Shown piece by piece: positions 22,315 through 36,159 of a stretch of DNA of 64,000 nucleotides (within the stretch, counting starts at the first letter, position 1; every line of letters starts with the position of its first letter). A model generated the notes under the pieces. The model saw only the letters and a list, made by a program, of their open reading frames with translations, did not search any database and was not told the DNA's origin. A program made the translations under genes and the position numbers. This DNA comes from Agaricus subrufescens (Eukaryota > Basidiomycota > Agaricomycetes > Agaricales > Agaricaceae), in contig CM057057.1 in NCBI GenBank assembly GCA_029945375.1, positions 4,402,001 to 4,466,000 on the forward strand, given 5' to 3'.

Positions 22315-24488
22315 TTATAGAGAACCGAGAGGCTGGAGCTCGAGGTCCGCGGGGTCCGTTGGCACAGTCAGGATACGGAGCGTGTTGGTGTGACCGAGAC
22401 CACCTTTCCAGCCCTGAATTGCGATGATACTCACGCCAGGTTGGATGATTCCGAGCGCCAGGCCGTTGCGAAGGCCAAACCGAATGCGGTTGTCAACATC
22501 AGTCTGCCATTGATGGGTCTGGACACCTCTGGGTTCAGGATACCAGAATGGATAACAACCGCGGTGCAAGTGGATTTGTCTCGCAGTCTGTTCATTACGG
22601 GTCACTACGTTCCAGATGTTTCATATATCTTTCTGCGAAGTAAAATCCTGAAAACCTACCAGTGATGATCGGAATCTTGGGGCGATACTTGGAAACAAGA
22701 GCAGCGGTCTGCCCACTTGTTGATAGAACAAGTAGTGCTTTGGCGTCCTGTTCAGCCGCAGCCGCAACAGCTGCGATAGCGACAGTCTCTGCAGTTTCTG
22801 TCGGCCGGACCTGTACAGCACGGAGGTCGTCGTACAGAGGCGGGTAGCAAATAGCAGATTCCGCAAGCAAGCAAGTCTCCGCCATCATAAGAACTGAAGT
22901 TTCATTAGAAGGGATCATATCTTCGGTTAACATACATACCAGATTGGATGGGATATGCTCCTTTAGCAGTCTCTCCCGACAACATGACGCAATCGGCACC
23001 ATCGAGGACAGCATTTGCAACGTCACTGACTTCCGCACGAGTAGGGCGAGGGTTGTACTATACTCCATGAGGCCACATATACCAATGATAGGTGGATTTG
23101 CTTACTGTCATCGATTCCAGCATCTGGGTGGCCACAATCACAGGCTTCCCAACAATGTTGCACTTCGCGATCATCATCTTTTGAGCAAGGAACACCTGGC
23201 TGGCTGGAATTTCAATCCCTAGATCACCACGAGCCACCATGACACCGTCGGTCTCCTTTAAGATTTCATCAAAGTTTGCGACACCCTGCTCGTTTTCAAT
23301 TTTGACGATGATCTTGATGTTTGCACCATCGGGGCCGAGAACCTCACGGATTTGTCTAACATCTTCACCATGGCGGATAAAGGACGCAAATATCATATCA
23401 ACCCCATTGCGGACTCCGAACTGAAGGTCAGCCTTGTCTTTCTCAGAAAGGGCTGGAAGGTCGACCTCCGTTTTGGGCAGATTGACACCCTTGTGAGACG
23501 AGATAGTTCCATTATTGAGCGCACGAACGCGGAGGTTCATGCCATCAATAGAGAGAATAAGAAGTGATAGAATGCCTGGAAAACATTGAGGAAATGGGTA
23601 ATTACCGGTTGAATCAAATGCTCACCATCGTCAACGTAAATCAGTTTGCCAGGCGCTGTGACTTTCGGAAGATTGGCCTATGCAATTTGAGTATCTATAA
23701 TGACGTTCGGAAAAAGCTTCACTCACGTAGTCGACAAACATAACCTGATTGTCGGATATCCCCGTGTACTTGGTATCCGTAGAAACGATAAACTCATCGC
23801 CTGCCTTGATGGGATACTGAGGAAGACATGAGCGGGAGATATGATTAAATTCGATTACAACATACGTCATTGCCATCCCTGGTTTTGCCGGTACGAATTT
23901 CGGGACCTTTCTATTGGAATCTCGCATATCAGAGGGTTGTTAACGGAAGATAAGAAATCGCTTACGGTATCCAAAGCGATAGCCACGGGACGCCCGTGTG
24001 GGTCGTCTGGAGTGAAAATACACAAACGCTAAGCGAACCGGTATGCAAGGGAAAAATGAAATTCACTTTTGATCATTTGCCTAGTGTTGTCAATAACACT
24101 TTGATGGTACTCATAGGAGCCGTGCGAGAAATTCATACGGACTAGAGCAAGACATGAGTTGAACGAGGAAAGGTGGGTCTGATTATGAAGTGAACACAGA
24201 CCGATGTTTACACCAGCGCGGCGAAGCTCAGAAAGTTTTTCGACGTTGTTAACCTTGGGGCCTACAGGAGATGAACGGGCGCGTCGTTGAAAAAGAGCGC
24301 ATGAACGCACCAATCGTCGCGATGATAGCCGTCTATCAGATTGTTCAGTGGAGAGCAGAAAATTGTATCTCGATAGATGGACTGACCTTGCGAAGATACT
24401 TAGTGGCCTCAGTCGAGACAACGGCTTCAGAGACGTTGAGAGTGGTGTTCCACTCGATCTGAGAACGGATACCATCAACGGGATACAT
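22315..24488 (-). CDS. PYK1: pyruvate kinase
   Basis: Last step of glycolysis: phosphoenolpyruvate plus ADP to pyruvate plus ATP, in the cytosol. Twelve exons: 24488-24387, 24332-24311, 24261-24202, 24141-24067, 24006-23966, 23910-23866, 23816-23727, 23677-23626, 23575-23106, 23057-22940, 22893-22660, 22604-22315, giving 532 residues. Visible motifs: [63 protein letters not shown] (active-site loop), [35 protein letters not shown]. Exon 2 is only 22 nt. The 5' half is split into many short exons while exon 9 carries most of the barrel. All catalytic residues look intact. Confidence 0.97.
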
Positions 24489-24541
24489 GATAGTGGATGG
24501 AGTGGATGGGGGTAGGGATGTGGAACTGGAATAGAGGAATC

Positions 24542-24549
24542 TTATATAG
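24542..24549 (-). promoter_or_regulatory. TATA box of pyruvate kinase gene
   Basis: On the minus strand the sequence reads CTATATAAG about 55-60 nt before the start codon, followed by a C/T-rich leader (ccctacccccatcc). This combination is usual for highly expressed glycolytic genes in fungi. Confidence 0.55.
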
Positions 24550-26574
24550 TGGAGCTATCGAAGTGGAATGATGTCGGCGATAACATTTTTTGCCCAAATT
24601 TTTCTTTCAAAATCGCCACTTTCTCCCCTAACATACCTGCGTCATGTAATACATGCTGCCATATCATCTCTGTCTCGTAATTGTCTCGTAACAGTTACCC
24701 CAAAGTGTCCCACTTTGACTCCGACGGCCGCCACATAGCCCACTGCCACCCAACAGCAATTCAACTACTTTCCGTTCTCGTTCTGATGTAGATACACTCA
24801 TTCAACCAACCATCACCTGTTTATCGCCCGCCTTTGCTTGGGCTAGCCTTGGGTCCACTCGTCGATGATATGCGTAACACCGCAATGAACGTTTTCATTA
24901 TCGCTCATAAACGTGCATCCGAGGCCAACAGAATCTCAACCGAACATGCCGCCATTACAGATGTCACCAACAATAATACTCGAATGAACCGAGCGTTTAT
25001 GAGCCGGGTATTCTCCGAGCGTGCCGCATAGTGTTTGTCTATCTCCCCCCTTGTCTCGTAAATGGCGATATCATTGTCGTGATATCGTCGTGATCAAGGT
25101 ATGCAGCGGCCCCAATTAAGGCACAAAGGGGCTCGAGGGTCCAGAAATAAACAGCCCCTGGATCCTGATTATCTCCCTACTTATCGGTGTTAGAACCACA
25201 GAACAAATTATGGATCACAGAGAAACACAACTCGGAGCTCTTGGTTACTAGGTCTGATATACATATGCGGTCAGCGGACTAAATATAAAGTAGTCCTGCA
25301 TCGAAGGAAAAACAAAGCTCAGATTGGAAATGAAAGCAACCCTAGAACTTTTTCTCCCAAGATTTTGGCGGAAAAAAATAATTAATTTGTGTGTACCAGT
25401 TCGGCTACGTAACCCAGGACGTAACCTGTACAGCATTGCTTCCATTTTCGTACTGTTCAATGTGCCACCAAAACTCTGGGCTTCGGAATCGTGCCGAACA
25501 AGGTGTTTTTGTCCTCTTGTTGGTTTCTGTCTCGCCTGAGTTGCAACTATCCGAGGCTCCCTCTTCACGTGTGGCGCACGGTATGGTTTCATGTGCCAGA
25601 TAGATCTATCTACCAGGCGGGTTTAGTGTATCCAGGCTTTCTTGTATCGGGTTTGGGTACGAGAGGCCTTGCTTATAGGATCAGGCCGTTTGATGTAACC
25701 ATCTGGACGTCCTGTGGGTCGGGCGAACTCAAATCATTAAAGTATTGGTGAGATACTGCTCATCCCGCTTCTGACCGTGCTCTTTGTGTAGTTTCGGAGG
25801 AAGCCGTTCAGCATCTTCGTCGGAATTCTGAGTCGTTTTCATTGGCTTCTCCATGGGTATCTTGTCTTTGACACATGTCCCTACAATCCAGCTTTGAAAG
25901 ATATTTGTTCTCCCTCCCAGTCCACAACACGTTGATGGAGACGTCTCACCGTTCGAAACCACGAACCTGCGATACTGGCTCGTTACTCGATAGGATAGGA
26001 GGACCTGGTGGGGCCTTGGGTTAGTTGGCATGAGATATTTCGCTTTAGTTGTTTAGCAGGACGGCCGCATTTTCTCGCGTTCATGATTAGATGCTATAAA
26101 ACAGCCTAGCGCTATCGGATCAGGTAGTTATCTGTCATCCTATCTTTCAGATTTTTATTCCTTAGCACAGGCATGCCATGGAAGTATCCCATTTATTTGT
26201 GGAGAAGACGATCAAAACACGAAGGAGAAACGATCGACAATTAAATTTATTTTATTTTATATTGTCTTTTGAGTTTCGATACCTGTTCTCAGGCGACTTG
26301 TGCAAATCTCCGGGAACACACTCCATCACTTAGAACTAGTGACCATTGGTGTGGAATTGCAAAAGAAATATTTCTCCGACACTAAAGACGTGCGACCTTT
26401 CAACGATTGTTTTCGATACCATATTTTTACAGTAGTAAAACATCAGTGTTTCCAACTGTAGAAGATATGATCCTTGAATTAACAATACAACATTAGAGAG
26501 AACCAAAAAAGAATAACTGAAACTAAGAAACAGCGACAGGGGACCTTCCAACAGTGACAAACGCCATAAATCCA
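24550..26574. other. gene-poor spacer between PYK1 and MCM3
   Basis: About 2 kb with no gene I can support. The only frame of note (24834-25031, 65 codons, TTG start; first ATG at 24870) has no recognised similarity. It contains an 11-nt inverted repeat (24903-24913 and 24994-25004). Two near-identical short elements (TCGTGATATCGTCGTGAT) sit near 25075-25095. The rest holds the PYK1 upstream region and the MCM3 3' UTR, with AT-rich runs near 26240-26270. Confidence 0.35.
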
Positions 26575-29305
<2,731 letters not shown>

Positions 29306-29920
29306 GATTAGGAATGGGTAAAGGACTCGAGGGCCGAACGGGGTGCAAGTCTTTGAAGTCACGTAGCTCGTGTACTCATTAACGCGTCAACAACCACAAT
29401 GAGACACAAATCGATACAAGCAGACACTAAGCTGCATTTTACTCTGTCAATCTCAGAGAAATCTGCGTTTTCTGGAATGTGCAACCCCTAGAGTAAGGGA
29501 CTCCAGTCTCCGAATCACCCACGCGCCACCCGAGTTCCATAAGTACTGTTCGTTGCCACTTTCATGTCTTCTAATACACCTTAAGTATTTCCCTCACGCA
29601 AGATCAGCTGGCGGAATAGGTCACATTGCCATCGGATACAAACCGGGTCACTAGTAAATGGAGCAAATTATGAGAGTGGAAAAGTCCTACAGAAAGATGG
29701 AGCATATCAATCCTAGGATAGTCCGGAGATGGTATCATGCCCAAGTGAAGAATACATGTCATAAAGTAAATATAAAGAAAGTCGACGTTTGTCGAGCCAT
29801 CAACCAGTTCGGCTCATTCATACATTTCGTTGATGATACCTAAGACCAAAGAAACAGCCATAAGAAACCGTAATTCGAAACCTGCAAAAATAATTTACAA
29901 ACCTACTTCCACTTCGCTCA
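29306..29920. other. intergenic, MCM3 promoter / repeat-protein 3' side
   Basis: About 615 bases containing the MCM3 upstream region (with an ACGCGT element at 29380-29385, the core of the MluI cell-cycle box that controls G1/S genes in yeasts) and the 3' side of the repeat-protein gene. No supportable coding sequence. Confidence 0.4.
29380..29385. promoter_or_regulatory. MluI cell-cycle box-like site upstream of MCM3
   Basis: The palindrome ACGCGT lies 75-80 bp upstream of the MCM3 start codon. In yeasts this core is bound by MBF (Mbp1/Swi6) and drives G1/S transcription of replication genes, including MCM genes. Whether MBF acts here is inferred from the position and target class only; a six-base match can arise by chance. 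Confidence 0.4.
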
Positions 29921-30351
29921 CTAATCTACGTTTTCAACCGCTTCATTTTGGGTGCGTCTCCAATCCACGTTCCCGCGGACACCGACCTGGTATCCCTGTG
30001 GCTCTACGTAGGCGTCGGTATCAGACCGCCTCCAGTCAACGTTACCGCGAGCTTCGGCTTCTGACCGCCTCGGATTCCGCTTGCCGCGTTCATCGACTTC
30101 TCGTTGCCAATTGTTATTACTACTGCCTCTTCGCCAGTCAACGTTGCCTCTTCCATTCCCTCTTCTCCAGTCAACATTTCCCCTCCGCCAGTCAACGTTG
30201 CCGGCATGTGTGGGGTCAGGAACAGCTTCAGCGACCTTGAGAGGGACAACTCAGCTAATGATCGAATGCATGACACTTAGAATAGCTGACGTACCGGGAA
30301 AGCGGACACCGAAGCGGCAACAAATAAAGACAGTAAGACAGCAAGGCGCAT
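29921..30351 (-). CDS. small secreted repeat protein, GNVDWRR repeats (putative Kex2-processed peptide precursor)
   Basis: No known family recognised. Exon 1 is 30351-30295 and exon 2 is 30235-29921 (59-nt intron, GTACGT donor, CAAG acceptor), giving 123 residues. Residues 1-18 form a strong signal peptide (MRLAVLLSLFVAASVSA). The mature part carries five exact copies of GNVDWRR at residues 31-37, 38-44, 49-55, 83-89 and 107-113, and ends in a partial copy (ENVD). Every copy ends in Arg-Arg, a Kex2-type site; four are also preceded by Arg. The spacers contain further basic sites (GKR, PRR) and EA dipeptides (SEAEAR). The copies use different Arg, Asn and Asp codons, so the peptide rather than the DNA is conserved. 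This matches the plan of kexin-processed repeat proteins (yeast alpha-factor, fungal KEPs). No maturation genes (UstY/DUF3328) lie nearby. The acceptor choice is the weakest point of the model. Confidence 0.72.
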
Positions 30352-31449
30352 ATCGAAGGCGATGCCCTAGGAGGAAAGGCAGTATAAAGTGAGAGAATCG
30401 GGTTTGGGAGGGAAAGGGTGCAGAATTTGTTAGCATTTATGTACCCGCAAGTTTGGCAAAATCGGCATAAATGAGGATAATCGTAGAAAGGATGTTTACC
30501 CAGCTATCCGTATGAGGTATCTGGAGTACCATGTTACCCGGGTCCACGTGAAACACATTCATCTCTCGTTACAACGGGATAGATCTAAGGTCGGGAAGGT
30601 TGGTACGTGATTGCAAGAATCGCAAATCAGTTTATTGACTATTAAGAAGCTCGCTTTCGTTAAGCATACCTGTTGGTACAGCGTTCAAAAGCATCGCTTA
30701 CCTTTCGTTAAAAATCCAGTCTGTCATGGGACTATGGCCCTTAAATCACTATTGAATTCATGGGACAAACAAACGCGGGTGCGCTTCTCTGGTGCCTCTT
30801 ACCGGTCATTCGTTTCCATTCACACTTGATTTGCATTTTGCCTTTTTAACTTCCTAATCATGCGTGCTACTCCGGTTTGCAAGTGCGATGGTTTTTTAGA
30901 AATTTGGAAGAACGGCAAGGGATCCAAGCCACGACATCATTGGAAGATCATACTGTCATTTTCCGTGATCTGGGATACTGACAGATGGAGTCCGACGATT
31001 TAACGAACCGAAATTGTGCCGAGTCATCTTTTTTGACCAGAATGATGTAATTTTTGCTGGGAGAAATTTGATCAGATGCACAGATCCGACGTTTTGAACT
31101 GGAAGCTCACCTTAGAAAGCCTGATCGAGAAAGACCCGCCAGCTACGATATGGAGAGCAGATATAGGGTAAATGCCATACCTTTTCAGTCAGCGGTCTTC
31201 ACGAAGCTGACCGTAAGGGGTTCACTCGATACGATACGAAACTACGGGAGAGAATCTTCAATGGCCGGCTGGAAGCTATAAGGAAGTTGATCTTAGGTGA
31301 GAATTGAGAGCTTCAAGATATCGGTCACGAAAATTGGGACAAAAACATTACGCTGACACACTGCCAGGTTTTGATAATCAGGTGTACCAACTTGTGGATA
31401 TGGCGTCAACATTATGCTTTTATAATGATACAACACAGTAAAACGAAGT
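30352..31449. other. intergenic, repeat-protein promoter / PRP17 3' side
   Basis: About 1.1 kb. The right end is the 3' UTR of PRP17. Near the left end a TATA-like TTTATA (minus strand, about 30381-30386) and a CT-rich leader precede the repeat-protein ATG. One small ATG-started frame (30860-31003, 47 codons) is present but has no support. No repeats stand out. Confidence 0.35.
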
Positions 31450-33519
31450 CTAGTCCTGTTCAAAACGATGTCAATATAAGTCTAGACGAACGACAGGGAT
31501 GGACTTACCCATAGCTTGATTAGACCATCCCATGAACCCGTGATAACTTTTGACTGTATAAAAACATGAGTATATTGCAAGTGTAGAATAGTCAACGGAC
31601 TTACTGTCTCGTGTGGAAGCCACTCATGCGCGATTACCACCTTGGAATGAGCTTTCAGTCGCGATTTGATTCGGCCCGTCTTCCAATCCCAGAAAACGAC
31701 ATTGCCTTCACCATCGCCACTGCTAATCCACTTGCCATCAGGAGAGAAACCAACTTGACAAGCGTACCCGGCGACGGAGTGACCGGCGAAACGCTTTTTG
31801 CGGTTTTGACGAAAGTTGTCTGTACTGTATATAAGGATTTGATTGTCGAGTGATTGCGCAGCGAAGTATTTCTCTGAAACATAACAAGTGAGCATGCGTG
31901 GATCAAAACAACTCTTAATGAGTGCTTACTAGAGGGATGAAGCGTCACAGATGGCATTGAATGCATGTAAGGCTCAGCGATATACTTGATGACGACTGGA
32001 ATATCAAAATCCCAAGCACGGATCGTCTTGTCATCGGAAGTCGTTACAAATCGTCGGTTCTCATCTACGAATGTAATCGTGTTCACGGGCCCGAGATGTT
32101 GATCGTATTCCTGAATGATCTCGCCAGAGTTTATATCGTACTAATTTGGCAAGTGTAAAGCGACGTCGAGTAGGAGTTACTAGAGAACATACCTGTATGA
32201 TTTTCTTATCCGACATTCCGGCAAGGAAAATATGCTGCTTGTCTTCATCAGGATGGAATTTCACTACATAAGGAATTTTGCCATTGCTGAATCGTTTCAG
32301 ACACTGTCCAGTCTCTGTATCCCATAACTTCATCTGGCGATCATAACCACATGAAAGAAAACGTCGACCATCATTGGAGAAGCAGATGTCCTTGACGGCC
32401 TTAACATGACCATGGAATGTTCGTAGGCAGTTGCCGTGGGTGTAAATATCCCAAAGCTGAGGTCAACGCGTGAGCAGCTTGGTTACATGTCAGATTATGT
32501 TGCACGTACTTTGATTTTTGTATCCATAGAGCCACTAATGAACATATGTCCTGTTTCTGGAAATGTCCGGATGACAGAGACACCTTGATTGTGGCCGGTC
32601 CAGGTATGTATACATGTTTTAGGAATGAAGCATTCTTGAGAGCCAGATTCGTGTAGTAGGTTGGGTGCCTCTGCAAGAGGAGGAGACATGTATGTCCTGC
32701 CTTGATAATCTGTCATAGATGTCCCGTGGAACACTGAAGTTTCCTGGCCAACAGCGCCCTTCTTGGGCTTCGCCTTTTTGACGGTGTACTCGATCTCCTC
32801 TTCCTCCTCTTCCTCTTCCTCGTCGCCAGCAGTGACTCCAGCTAGGAAGTCAACTTGATTGTCCTCGCCTTTCCAAGAGGCCCAAGGACCAACATAGGCA
32901 CCTTCACCTTCAACAACGTCGAGGTCTCCTTTGTTCTCCCGTTTTCGTTTGAGCTTTTTTCTGTCACCTCTTGTTGCTCTCAGGGTGTCTATTGTCCGGA
33001 AGTTGTTGGCCTTGGCTTCGTCCATTGACCCGACAAAGGCGGGGGCGTTGGGATCCACCGATGGATTTGCCGAGTATCCGAGGATGGAATGCGTGAGGTG
33101 TTGTGCACGGAATGCGTGGTCGGACATGGCCTGTTCTTCTACATGACCGGCCAATGCATTTTGGTTGATGAAGCGGTTTCGGTCTCCGAATGGGTTTTCT
33201 GGGCCTTGGAGAGGCAGTATCATGTCTTGATATGGTATGTTCACGTTCATCTGAGTATCTGTCGGCCGCGTCACGAGAGATGTCATCTTCAGAGGGTCCT
33301 ATAGACGTATGAATATCACTGGACGGCCTGAAAGAGAAGGAAAGAACTGACCTCTGCGAGGACATGGGGTGCAGCATCTGCTTTCGCGGGCTGGGATTCT
33401 GTCGGTTCCTCAACGCGAGGCTTTTTGTTGCCAGCGAGCGATGCAATTCCAAAGGCATCTTTAGCGACGGATGCGGCGAGCTCCGCGTCGTCTGAGGAAT
33501 AGTCGAGGGCGAGGGACAT
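31450..33519 (-). CDS. PRP17: pre-mRNA-processing factor 17 (CDC40), WD40 protein
   Basis: Spliceosome protein needed for the second catalytic step of splicing. Seven exons: 33519-33352, 33298-32510, 32456-32193, 32140-31930, 31873-31605, 31553-31509, 31455-31450, giving 583 residues (human CDC40 is 579). The N-terminal part contains NPFGDRNRF, an acidic E-rich tract and the conserved [10 protein letters not shown]. Seven WD repeats follow, for example [60 protein letters not shown] and [16 protein letters not shown]. The protein ends [10 protein letters not shown]. The last exon is only 6 nt (Asp codon plus stop). It is head to head with the MYB gene, 124 bp between start codons. Confidence 0.95.
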
Positions 33520-33643
33520 GGGTGGCCAGAATGTCTGGAGAGTGACTCTGTGACACGGGGCTCGGCGATGTGACGGCGGTGCGGTGCGAGAGCAGGGCAG
33601 TTGCAGCTGGGCTCGGTCATGATTTTGTAATTCGTCCACACCC

Positions 33644-36159
33644 ATGACGGAGAGAAACATCGGTCGGCCGTGGACAGACCACGAAGGTATGCCGCCCTCT
33701 GCCCCCAGCTCCCCGTCTCACGCCCTCCCCAGACCAGCTGCTCAAGGATGCTGTGGCCAAGCATGGAGAGCATGACAATTGGAAGGCCATTGCCCTCTGT
33801 ATTCCCGGCCGGACTAACAAGGCCTGCAGAAAGGTCCCCCCTTCCCTGACACCGCAGATGCAATTCTCTAACGCAACCTCTAGCGCTGGCTGCACTCGCT
33901 TTCTCCTGACCTCAAGAAAACAGCCTGGACCCCCGAGGAGGACAAGCTGCTTATGGATCTCCACGACCAGCATGGTGCCAAGTGGTCCACCATAGCTCGT
34001 TCTATACCGGGGAGGACCGACGATGCATGCTCGAAACGCTATAGAGAGGCGCTAGACCCGAGCCTCAAGAAGGACGAGTGGACACCTGAAGAGGACGCAA
34101 AACTCCTCCAAGTCTTCGACCGTATAGGAGGGAAGTGGGGCCAGATTGGCCAGGAGATGCAACGCAGTGGACTCGGCTGCAGGAACAGGTGATTATTTCA
34201 GAGGCAATTGTAGCGGACTGAAGTCATAATATCCTCGCAGATGGAGACTACTGGAGAGGAAAAAGCAAGCGGCAAACAAAAGGGCGGGAGCTCAGGTCGT
34301 TACCTCCAGCAGTGCCCCCGCTACCACTACCAAGGATTCCTCCAGTTCATCATCGGTGGTGCCACCAAATGACCGAACCCTAACTCCTCCAGAGAAAAAC
34401 AGAACCCCGTCATCATCATCTAAGAGCTCACCCGCGCCATCTTCGACTCGAGTGGCTCTACCAGTAGAAGAAGGCCCTGTCACCGAGACCCAAACATCAA
34501 ACTCAAGTCGTTCGCAATCTGATTCCGTCGTTGATATGTGGCCGGCGCCATATTATTCTCTCGAATCGTACCACCTACCAGGATCTTCCTTAAGCCCATC
34601 CCATTCTTTTCGGATCCCCTCTCCCCAACTAGCTCCCGTCTCACCTAATATTGCACCGTTTCACTTCTCATCTTCGTCCCTCAGTACAGCTCTTTCCGCT
34701 CCTCCGCAACTTCCGCGACCTTTACCGCCAGTGTCAAACGAACCACCCTTGATGTCTTTGGAACTGGATGATGATCTTTTTTCCTCGATGGATCATACTC
34801 AGGGAACCGACCAACTTCTTGAGAATGACGATAGTTTAATGTCGCTGGACGACCCACTGCTGTCAGTCCCAACCGAGGCACTTCCTTCGTCTATGGAACA
34901 ATTTACCACTGCCCTACTGCCCCCTGTCTTCACTCCCCCTCTCCTACAACATTCAATCCCGTTACATCCACAACATCCATCCATTCCATTTTCACCGGCA
35001 TCACATTCCAACGACATACCTATACCAATGGACCGAATCCAGGTTCCCGATATTTGGAAGTCCCCGGGCCCTTTTGTTGATTTTCTTGCTCCGCTCCTTG
35101 AGCACTCGCCCCAATCTTCCAGGGATAATAACTTACAAATGGATGCTAACTTCGATGATTTTTCATCTACGTCGTCCACTCCTTGTTTGTTTTCGTCGTC
35201 ACTTTCAGCAACATCCAGCCCGAATGTTTCTTCGCCTGTCGATCTTCCTTGCAGCGAACAGCCGGGAAATTCTACAGGTTCCTTACTTTTTTCGACTTCC
35301 AGGGAACCGATGCGTTCTTTTCCGCCTGGAAGAAATCGGCGGCCAATCCCCAGTAAGAAGCTGCTGAAGACTGGCACCCCTATGAGACTTTCATCATCTC
35401 TTCCATTGACTGCAGAGTATGTCCCATATCCTCTTTGTCAAAACTTTGAGCCTCATTTTGTTACAGTCCCTCCATCAAACCGTACGCGTGTGGTACAGAA
35501 GCGTGTTGGCCGCCTGGTGCTACTACCAGCCGTTCCTGTTTCACGACGTCAAAAGAACTTTTTGATCACAATAAAGCCGAACACTCCGACGAGCCGTATA
35601 CCGAAAAACCCTACCGCTGTGCACTTGCAGGCTGTGGCAAATCTTGGAAGGTGTGTTTGTAAACAACTCAACCGAGTTGACCAGGCTAAAAATAGCAAAA
35701 TCACTTGGGCAGTCAATTAACGGTCTTCAGTATCATCTTCAAATGTTCGTCCCGCTCAGCCCAATCAAGAGACTTTTTTCTAATTCCGCCGTTCCTCCCC
35801 GTTATTACAGATCTACTGCCCATTTCCGGACAGCGTTATCATCTAGGTTCTCTACTCAATCCCTTAATGAGGAGGCCGGCTCTGGAACCGAGCCCGAGGT
35901 AGACGAGAACGAACGAGAGTTCGTTTGTCCCATTACCAACTGCTTCAAGGCGTATAAACATTCAAGCGGCCTAAGATACCACATGAAACATGTCCGTCAA
36001 TTCTTTTAGCGCGCAACTGTGTTAACGGTACTGATTTGCCGCTAGGGACATCCCCAGAACCTACCTGCACAGCTTTTGGAAGTACCCCCTACTCTGGCAC
36101 GTCAGATTCCGCTAAAGGCTCGGCGGATGCGGCGGAAAGCACGTTCTGAAGAATTATAA
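33644..36159 (+). CDS. transcription factor with three MYB repeats and C-terminal C2H2 zinc fingers
   Basis: Nuclear DNA-binding protein. Eight exons: 33644-33686, 33733-33833, 33884-34188, 34241-35416, 35467-35650, 35713-35744, 35811-35991, 36046-36159, giving about 711 residues. The N-terminus has three MYB repeats with spaced Trp residues: PWTDHEDQLL...NWKAIALCIPGR, AWTPEEDKLL...KWSTIARSIPGR and EWTPEEDAKL...KWGQIGQEM. A 380-residue Ser/Pro-rich region follows. The end holds zinc-finger-like units: YACGTEACW (near 548), YRCALAGCGKSWKSINGLQY (591-610) and FVCPITNCFKAYK...GLRYHMKHGH (651-676), resembling the split fingers of Sfp1-like factors. One large exon spans the last MYB repeat and the disordered region, so the fusion is continuous. 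The donor after exon 2 (GTCCCC) is weak. Targets are unknown. Confidence 0.83.

Noticed and set aside
24834..25031. 65-codon plus-strand frame
   Set aside because: TTG start, no family; could be a chance frame in the PYK1-MCM3 spacer.
30004..30276. Alternative minus-strand frame through the repeat region (LTGGGE, LTGEE units)
   Set aside because: Starts at GTG; the repeat residues are less conserved here than in the GNVDWRR frame, and codon drift favours the other frame.
30081..30392. Plus-strand Leu/Arg-rich frame with apparent repeats
   Set aside because: A shadow of the GNVDWRR-coding repeats on the other strand; no start context or family.
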